In this document: one piece after another, positions 1 to 4,462 of the stretch
How the letters are laid out: each line of letters opens with the position of its first letter
Numbering within the stretch: the first letter of the stretch is position 1
Origin: Victivallales bacterium Lenti_02
Lineage (GTDB): Bacteria; Verrucomicrobiota; Lentisphaeria; Oligosphaerales; Lenti-02
Length of the DNA: 10,162 nucleotides
Reading direction: 5' to 3'
Assembly (NCBI GenBank): GCA_001603055.1
Contig: LVAZ01000173.1
Span: 1 to 10,162, forward strand
Program-made: the position numbers and the translations under genes
The notes under the pieces: generated by a model
Told to the model about the DNA's origin: nothing
The model's database searches: none
Seen by the model: only the letters and a program-made list of their open reading frames with translations

Positions 1-969
1 GCATTCGGCGGCGGCGAGCAGGTACTTGTCCGGCGTGCCCGGATTCAGCCGCAGGGAGAATTTCGGATCGATCGCTTCCCGTTCGGCGAAGGCCTCGAAG
101 GCGAGTTCGGTGAGTTCGTTGCAGGCGTCCGTGCCGTCCTGTTTCCAGCCGCCGAAGCAGATGTTGTTGCCGGCTCCGAAGCCGATGGCCAGGAACCTCT
201 CGAAGAAGAACTTGAGCAGTTCCTTGGCCTGCTCCCGCGTGAGCCTGCCCTCGGCCAGATCGCGCCGGTAGTACGCGATGCACTCCTGGTCGAGATGGCC
301 CTGCGAGCGGACATAGACGCCGTCGATCTCCTGAACCTGGTTGTAGAGGAAGGAAATCTGCAGGGCTTCCTGGAAGGTCCGGGCGGGGCGGACGGCCAGG
401 GCCCTGAGCGTGTCGACCACCCGGACGGCGTTTTGCCGCTCCGCCTCCGCCGCCAGCCGCAGGATGTAGTCGCAGAACGCATCGTAGACCGTGGCGACGG
501 CGGCATAGAACTCCCTGGCCTCGGCGTCCGGCGCCGACTCCAGCGCGGCCAGCGCCCGGTCCCGGAGCCCAGCCGGACCGTAGTTCAGGACGTTCCGCCA
601 ATCGGGCGAAGTGTGGCTGAGGTCCAGTTGCGCCACCCCGGCGGGATGCCCGACCCCCGTGCGCGGGGGGATGTCCCTGCCCGCTTCCCGGCACCATTCG
701 CCCTGGAGTTTCCAGAGCAGCCTGCCGGTGCCGATATGGTCGGCGAACCAGTCGTAGTCGTCCACGCCGACCCGCGCGTTCCTCAGCAGGTAGGCCAGGA
801 TCGCCGCCTTGGTGCGGATGCGCGGCTCGTCGGGGTGCGCGGCGAGATAGGCCCGCATGCCCGCCTCCAACTCCGGCACGTCCAGCCCCGTGTCCTCGGC
901 CAACTGCATCGGACGGTACTGCCGGGAGAGCTTCTCCCGGACATCGTCGAACGTGTTCCAGAGGTTCAT
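1..969 (-). CDS. Glycyl radical enzyme (pyruvate formate-lyase-like), N-terminal part, cut by window edge
   Basis: The frame is open for 323 codons from ATG at 969 to base 1, and the gene continues outside the window. The translation resembles the PFL domain of glycyl radical enzymes. Residues 108-142 contain GHPAGVAQLDLSHTSPDW and a following LNYGPAGLRDRA stretch. RPARTFQEALQ lies at 194-204, and RSQGHLDQECIAYYRRDL at 221-238 matches the family's SxGRxDQxxxPYYxxDL region. CFGGWKQDGTDACNELTEL at 271-289 matches GGxxxxGxDAxNELS. Known members use a Cys thiyl radical and a C-terminal glycyl radical, installed by a radical-SAM activase, to cleave C-C, C-O or C-N bonds in the anaerobic cytoplasm. 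Both the catalytic Cys and the Gly loop would lie beyond the window, so the substrate class (formate-lyase, diol dehydratase or other) cannot be assigned. The N-terminus is short and lacks a signal peptide. ATG 969 is the only ATG start compatible with the frame, because an in-frame stop lies at 985-987. The leader directly before it is the heptamer repeat tract, so the Shine-Dalgarno match is weak (GAG, 7 nt upstream). No activase gene is visible here. Confidence 0.82.
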   Translation of the reverse strand, partial: MNLWNTFDDVREKLSRQYRPMQLAEDTGLDVPELEAGMRAYLAAHPDEPRIRTKAAILAYLLRNARVGVDDYDWFADHIGTGRLLWKLQGEWCREAGRDIPPRTGVGHPAGVAQLDLSHTSPDWRNVLNYGPAGLRDRALAALESAPDAEAREFYAAVATVYDAFCDYILRLAAEAERQNAVRVVDTLRALAVRPARTFQEALQISFLYNQVQEIDGVYVRSQGHLDQECIAYYRRDLAEGRLTREQAKELLKFFFERFLAIGFGAGNNICFGGWKQDGTDACNELTELAFEAFAEREAIDPKFSLRLNPGTPDKYLLAAAEC

Positions 970-972
970 CTG

Positions 973-1060
973 AGTTCTCAGTTCTCAGTTCTCAGTTCTC
1001 AGTTCAGAGTTCAGAGTTCGAAGTCAAGTTCGGAGTTCTCAGTTCAGAGTTCAGAGTTCG
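973..1060. repeat. Heptamer tandem repeat block A (AGTTCTC / AGTTCAG)
   Basis: About twelve 7-bp units read on the plus strand. There are four AGTTCTC (973-1000), two AGTTCAG (1001-1014), AGTTCG (1015-1020), a degenerate AAGTCA (1021-1026), AGTTCGG (1027-1033), AGTTCTC (1034-1040), two AGTTCAG (1041-1054) and AGTTCG (1055-1060). The segment 994-1020 recurs exactly at 1034-1060, a 27-bp direct duplication inside the tract. The block ends 3 bp from the start codon of the glycyl radical enzyme, so in that mRNA the whole tract is 5' leader. Simple heptamer repeats of this kind are known as dispersed non-coding repeats in several bacterial groups; their role here is unknown. Confidence 0.95.
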
Positions 1061-1067
1061 TGTCTTG

Positions 1068-1080
1068 GTTCACCGTGAAC
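1068..1080. promoter_or_regulatory. 13-bp palindrome GTTCACcGTGAAC, possible operator
   Basis: Perfect 6-bp arms around one central base. It lies immediately beside repeat block A, in the leader of the glycyl radical enzyme gene and downstream of the candidate promoter. Its symmetry would suit a dimeric DNA-binding repressor, or it could form a tiny RNA hairpin. No partner regulator can be named: AraC proteins usually bind direct, not palindromic, sites. Confidence 0.35.
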
Positions 1081-1146
1081 TGGACAATTGGCCTGCCGTC
1101 TCCAAGATAGGGGGTGCCGCCTGGCTGCGATGACTTCCCGCGTCAC

Positions 1147-1175
1147 TAGATACCACGGCCCGTCGGTTCCGTCAA
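1147..1175 (-). promoter_or_regulatory. Candidate sigma70-type promoter for the glycyl radical enzyme gene
   Basis: On the minus strand TTGACG (1175-1170) is followed after exactly 17 bp by TATCTA (1152-1147). The -35 box matches 5 of 6 consensus bases; the -10 box matches only TAT. If used, transcription would start near 1140 and give a leader of about 170 nt that carries the palindrome at 1068-1080 and all of repeat block A. The site faces the glycyl radical enzyme gene and sits in the only long gap in the left half. No experimental support. Confidence 0.4.
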
Positions 1176-1251
1176 GCCGAGTTCCGGCATAACTTGATGA
1201 ACCGCAGGGACGGAGACCGGAGCCAGCCAGAAAGAACCCGTCCCCGGATTC

Positions 1252-1291
1252 TCCGAACTCTGAACTCTGAACTGACTCCGAACTCTGAACT
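1252..1291. repeat. Heptamer tandem repeat block B, inverted relative to block A
   Basis: On the plus strand this reads as GAACTCT/GAACTGA-type units; its reverse complement is the same AGTTCAG/AGTTCGG family as block A. The 21 bp at 1254-1274 are the exact reverse complement of 1040-1060, and AGTTCGGAGT of block A (1027-1036) is also matched. The block ends at the TAA stop (1292-1294) of the isomerase/oxidoreductase fusion gene, so it forms the start of that gene's 3' untranslated region. Blocks A and B therefore make a long imperfect inverted repeat with a loop of about 190 bp. Confidence 0.93.
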
Positions 1292-3184
1292 TTACGGCAG
1301 ATCGGCCGCCACGTCCACCCAGCCGCCGCCGGCCTGGTAGGCGGAACGGTACATGGCATCGAGGACCGACTGGGTGCGGCGTCCCTCGCGGCCGTCGCAG
1401 ACCAGAGGAGCGCCCTGGCGCAGGGCGGCGGCGACATTGTCGGCCGTGTTGAGCCACTCGCCCTGCCCGGCGCGCGGGGCGGTCCCGCTCCACTTGCCGC
1501 CCACGAACCATTTGGTCTCGGGCTTGGCGAAGGGGCCGCCGCCCACCTCGTAGTAGGCGCCCGCCGTGCCATGCAGCTCCAGGTGCGAATACCAGGTCGA
1601 GTGCGGGAAACTGGTGGTCGCGGTGAAGGTGACGATCATGCCGTTCGCGTACTGCCAGACCGCGCTGCCCAGGTCTTCGGCCTCGATGTCGTGGTCCTGC
1701 GTCCAGATGTCGCAGCGGACCCGCGCCGGAACGCCGAGCACAAAAACGATCTCGTCGATGTGGTGAATGGCCTGATTCGACAGCACGCCCCCGCCATCCC
1801 AGCGGCGCGTGCCGCGCCAGCCGCCATTGGAATGGAAATACTCCATCGTCCGCAGGATTTTCAGGTTGAACGTGGCGCCGAGCGGACGGCCAAGGTCTCC
1901 CGCCGCGACCGCCGCCTTGAGATCGAGCAGGCTGGACCCGAAGCGCCTCCCGAAGTCCACCGCCAGCAGCCGGTCGTTGGCCTCCGCCGTACGGATCATC
2001 TTGTCGCACGCCGCGAGACTGGCCTCCATGGGCTTGGTCGAGATCACGTGTTTGCCCGCTTCGAGGGCGCGGATGGCAATCTCGGCGTGGCGGCCGGTCT
2101 CCGTCAGCACGTAGACCACCTCCACCTGATCGTTATCCAGCCACTCCTGGACGTCGAGGGAATAGGGAACCCCAAAGGCCTCCGCCGAGCGTTTCGCCCG
2201 TTCCTCGACCACGTCGCAGACCCCGACCAGCCGGGTGCCGGGAGTCTCCACCACGGTCCGGCTGCGGTTGTGCCCCATGCCCAGCCCGACCACCACGAAC
2301 CGCACCGGATCGCTTTCCCACGCGCGGGAGACAGTCGGTTTCGGCGCCGACGAGTAGGCCTGGGTGCCGGGTGCCGCGGACGGCCACGCGGCCTTGACCA
2401 CGTTCACCAGCCGGCGGGACATCTCCTGGTTGCTCACGGTCTTGTCCGGGTTGTGCGTCTCGATGGAAACCGGGCCGGAGAAGCCGACGCTCTGGCACAA
2501 GGACAGGATTGGCTCGTAGCGGATGTCGGACAGCGGGTTGAGACCGGGAATCGCCCGGCGCGCCTTGACATGCATCCCGATCGAACGCTCCGCCATCAGT
2601 CGCACGAACGCCGCCTCGTCGGCCAGGCGTTCGCCGCAGTCCCAGCCGTTGGCCACGTCCCAGGCGACGCCCCACTCCTTGACGCCCAATGCTTCGACCA
2701 CCGCCAGCACTTCGGCGGGCGTGACGCCGCAGTTCTCGAACGCGAGGCGCAATCCCGCCGCCTTGGCGCGGGCGGCCAGCGGCGCGAACAGGTCCAGCAC
2801 CTTCGCCAGCTCGTCCGGGCGCACGGCCAGCGCGCCCTGCATCTCGGGCTCCTTCGGTTGCCAATAATGGAACGTGCGGATCAGCCGACAATCCAGCGCG
2901 TCGGCGGCGCGGATCAGCCCCTCCAGCTTCTGCTCCTCGGCCCGGCAGCGCTCGGCGTCCGGCAGATGCACCTTCGCCAGCGACGATTGCAGACAGGCCA
3001 CCTGCAGGCCGTTGTCCGCGCACAGCGCCTTGAGCTTCACGAGTTCCTCCGCCGACAGCGCGTGGATTTCCTTCCCGAAAATCTGGCTCCGGAAGTCGAC
3101 GTGCGTCAGCCCCCAGGAGCGGATGATGGGCAGCGCTTCGGTGACATCCAGGGCGAGTTCGTCGCTGAAGATCGAGATGAACAT
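1292..3184 (-). CDS. Fusion protein: sugar phosphate isomerase/epimerase-like TIM barrel + Gfo/Idh/MocA oxidoreductase
   Basis: A 630-residue cytoplasmic protein with no signal peptide. Residues 1-265 form a xylose-isomerase-like (AP endonuclease 2 superfamily) barrel. Its likely divalent-metal ligands are E150 (AFENCG), D176 (VAWDVANG), H205 (MHVKA) and E242 (SIETHNPD). A Pro/Ala/Ser linker spans about 266-292. Residues 293-630 form a Gfo/Idh/MocA NAD(P)-dependent dehydrogenase with a Rossmann start VRFVVVGLGMGHNRSR (294-309), the lysine motif STKPM (382-386, usually EKP), and the GGGVLSNQAIHHID region (464-477). In that region the usual Asp of the DxGxH motif is Asn470, while His474 is kept. 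Both families act on sugars, inositols and their acids, so a coupled oxidation/isomerisation is plausible; the substrate is unknown. ATG 3184 is chosen because AGGAG precedes it by 9 nt and homology begins there; an upstream in-frame ATG at 3247 lacks both. The gene lies between an AraC gene and a glycyl radical enzyme gene on the same strand, and the TAA stop runs straight into repeat block B. Confidence 0.88.
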   Translation of the reverse strand: MFISIFSDELALDVTEALPIIRSWGLTHVDFRSQIFGKEIHALSAEELVKLKALCADNGLQVACLQSSLAKVHLPDAERCRAEEQKLEGLIRAADALDCRLIRTFHYWQPKEPEMQGALAVRPDELAKVLDLFAPLAARAKAAGLRLAFENCGVTPAEVLAVVEALGVKEWGVAWDVANGWDCGERLADEAAFVRLMAERSIGMHVKARRAIPGLNPLSDIRYEPILSLCQSVGFSGPVSIETHNPDKTVSNQEMSRRLVNVVKAAWPSAAPGTQAYSSAPKPTVSRAWESDPVRFVVVGLGMGHNRSRTVVETPGTRLVGVCDVVEERAKRSAEAFGVPYSLDVQEWLDNDQVEVVYVLTETGRHAEIAIRALEAGKHVISTKPMEASLAACDKMIRTAEANDRLLAVDFGRRFGSSLLDLKAAVAAGDLGRPLGATFNLKILRTMEYFHSNGGWRGTRRWDGGGVLSNQAIHHIDEIVFVLGVPARVRCDIWTQDHDIEAEDLGSAVWQYANGMIVTFTATTSFPHSTWYSHLELHGTAGAYYEVGGGPFAKPETKWFVGGKWSGTAPRAGQGEWLNTADNVAAALRQGAPLVCDGREGRRTQSVLDAMYRSAYQAGGGWVDVAADLP

Positions 3185-3340
3185 GGAACGTGTCTCCTGT
3201 GCGAGTTGCCGGCGAACGGGACCGCCACCAGGCGCGGCCCGGTTCACTCACGATAGACGATGCCAGCCCTCCGGGCAACTGCCCGGTCCGTGCATTCATG
3301 CGCGGTATCCGATCAGCATGGAACCAGGAATCAAGCGCGT
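3185..3340. other. Intergenic gap between the AraC gene and the fusion gene, with a stem-loop
   Basis: 156 bp. It contains CCGGGC-AACT-GCCCGG at 3271-3286, a strong 6-bp stem with a 4-nt loop about 55 bp after the AraC stop on the minus strand. No T-run follows it in either direction, so it is not a clear intrinsic terminator; it could be an attenuating hairpin in the leader of the fusion gene. A weak minus-strand promoter-like pair (TTGATT at 3334-3329, GGATAC at 3310-3305, 18-bp spacer) is present but unconvincing. The Shine-Dalgarno AGGAG of the fusion gene lies at 3194-3198. Confidence 0.45.
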
Positions 3341-4165
3341 TCAGCCCTGCGAACGGCTGGCGGAGGCGCGGTATTCGGAAGGAGTCCGCCCGGTGGCGCG
3401 CCGGAAAACCACGTTGAAGTGGCTGGCCGACGAGTAGCCGACCTCGAAGGCGACTGCCGAGACCGGCAGAGACGAGCCCACCAGAAGCTGCTTGGCGAAC
3501 AGCACGCGCATCTGGGTCAGCCTCTGCACGAGCGTCTCGCCGGTCACCTGGCGGAAGAGCCGGGCGAGATGCGGCTCCGAGACGCCCGCCGCCGCCGCGA
3601 TCTCCGCCCGCGTGAGCGGGCGGTGGAGGTTGCGCCCCATGAACACCCCGGCGCGCTTGACCACGTTCCGGCGATAGGCGTCGGGTTCCGCCAGACTCGC
3701 GGTCGGTCCCTGGCCGGGACTGGTGTTCAGGCGCTGGACTCCGATCAGCAGCCGCACCACCAGCGCCTCCACCAAGGCGTCGCTGTCCAGGCGCGGGGCC
3801 TGTTTCAACTCCCCCACCAGGGCCTCCAGATCGGCCCGGAGTAGGTCCGGGATGCCGAGAACCCGCCGCTCCATGCGGTCCAGGTGCAGGCGTTCGTTGT
3901 CGAAGACACACCAGAGATAGTTGGGCGGCACCTCGCGCATGGCGGGAGAGCGGATGGCTCCGGGCGGAATCAGGATCGACTCCAGCGGCCGCAGGGTGTA
4001 CAACTCGTCGTCGACGGTCATGTCGACCCCGCCAGCCAGGACCACATACCATTGGTACGCGGTCTGGGTGTGCGGCCGGACCCGGTAGTCGGCCACCGCT
4101 TCGCGGTACGCCACCGCCTTGATCGCAATGGCGCAGCGGGACTCCAGCCCGGTCTCCTTTGGCAT
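3341..4165 (-). CDS. AraC-family transcriptional regulator with N-terminal cupin-like sensor domain
   Basis: 274 residues, the usual size for the family. Residues about 20-95 look like the AraC ligand-binding cupin, with HTQTAYQWYVVLAGGVDMTV (32-51), LRPLESILIPPGAIRS (58-73) and a later beta strand YLWCVFDN. Residues about 165-266 are the double helix-turn-helix domain. The first helix-turn-helix is LTRAEIAAAAGVSEPHLARL (184-203), and the second ends in the family signature AVAFEVGYSSASHFNVVFRR (237-256) followed by GRTPSEYR. Such proteins bind a small sugar-type ligand and activate nearby catabolic operons. The start at 4165 is set by GGAGG 7 nt upstream and by the length; the same frame stays open much further upstream but only as an antisense shadow of the next gene. 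It is divergent from the secreted lyase-like gene and co-directional with the fusion and glycyl radical enzyme genes, so either or both may be its targets. Confidence 0.93.
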   Translation of the reverse strand: MPKETGLESRCAIAIKAVAYREAVADYRVRPHTQTAYQWYVVLAGGVDMTVDDELYTLRPLESILIPPGAIRSPAMREVPPNYLWCVFDNERLHLDRMERRVLGIPDLLRADLEALVGELKQAPRLDSDALVEALVVRLLIGVQRLNTSPGQGPTASLAEPDAYRRNVVKRAGVFMGRNLHRPLTRAEIAAAAGVSEPHLARLFRQVTGETLVQRLTQMRVLFAKQLLVGSSLPVSAVAFEVGYSSASHFNVVFRRATGRTPSEYRASASRSQG

Positions 4166-4191
4166 GTCGCGGCCTCCGTGTTCCAGCACTG

Positions 4192-4204
4192 CCGGTGTCA
4201 CCGG
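4192..4204. promoter_or_regulatory. 13-bp palindrome CCGGTGtCACCGG upstream of the AraC gene
   Basis: Perfect 6-bp arms around one central T, centred about 33 bp before the AraC start codon. The position suits an autoregulatory or leader element. The sequence is GC-rich, so a chance palindrome is possible. Confidence 0.3.
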
Positions 4205-4349
4205 ACCTTGCGGCCCGGCGGATGCGCGGGACACGCCGCCGACCCCGGCGTTGCTCCCGGCCCCTACTTTACTCTTCCTATCCCGGCAAACCCACCCAGG
4301 ACTTATTCGCAGTCGGCGGCAGGGAAGCGGGACGGACGATTTCTGGTGA

Positions 4350-4378
4350 CTCCGTGGCTCCGTGACTGGCTCCACTGG
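4350..4378. repeat. Short degenerate octamer repeat (CTCCGTG-type)
   Basis: CTCCGTG occurs at 4350-4356 and again at 4358-4364 with an 8-bp period, followed by the degenerate copies GGCTCCACTGG (4368-4378) and GGTCCACGG. This is a second simple-repeat family in the window, again placed in a gene leader (about 85-110 bp before the start of the secreted protein gene). Only two clean copies exist, so the tract is weak. Confidence 0.45.
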
Positions 4379-4462
4379 GTCCACGGGCGGGCGCGTGGCT
4401 TGCTTCGCCTGGAAGGGGGGCGACATTGTCCTGTCCGCAACCGTTGCACAGGAGTATCGCCG

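Larger units (their letters stand above)
1061..1251. other. Intergenic spacer between the inverted heptamer blocks
   Basis: About 190 bp with no convincing gene on either strand. It contains the candidate minus-strand promoter at 1147-1175, the palindrome at 1068-1080, TGAC-N7-GTCA at 1131-1145, and the inverted pair GGGACGG (1207-1213) / CCGTCCC (1238-1244) with a 24-nt loop. The last pair could act as a weak stem after the upstream gene, but there is no T-run, so it is not called a terminator. A small minus-strand reading frame crosses this segment only because the region is GC-rich; it has no family resemblance or ribosome binding site. Confidence 0.6.
4166..4462. other. Divergent intergenic region between the araC-type gene and the secreted lyase-like gene
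   Basis: 297 bp with no supported gene. It contains the Shine-Dalgarno sites of both flanking genes (GGAGG at about 4173-4177 on the minus strand, AGGAG at 4450-4454 on the plus strand), the palindrome at 4192-4204 and the CTCCGTG repeats near 4350-4378. A plus-strand pair TTGCTT (4400-4405) and ACATTG (4423-4428), 17 bp apart, is the best promoter-like match for the rightward gene but is poor at the -10. This is where the AraC regulator would be expected to bind. Confidence 0.55.

Noticed and set aside
295..1110. 271-codon plus-strand open frame covering the glycyl radical enzyme region and repeat block A
   Set aside because: Its C-terminal part is a translation of the heptamer repeat, and the rest is antisense to a frame with clear PFL-family motifs.
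970..1291. CRISPR array
   Set aside because: Repeat units are 7 bp without spacers of regular length; no cas genes are present. This is a simple tandem repeat.
970..1294. Insertion element bounded by the inverted heptamer blocks
   Set aside because: The enclosed 190 bp has no transposase, and no target-site duplication is visible; the arms are simple tandem repeats rather than unique terminal inverted repeats. A small non-autonomous element cannot be fully excluded.
1571..3256. 561-codon plus-strand open frame antisense to the fusion gene
   Set aside because: The translation is rich in His, Arg, Gln and Gly without domain resemblance, while the opposite strand has two recognisable domains.
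3271..3286. Intrinsic terminator after the AraC gene
   Set aside because: The stem is good but no run of T follows in either direction.
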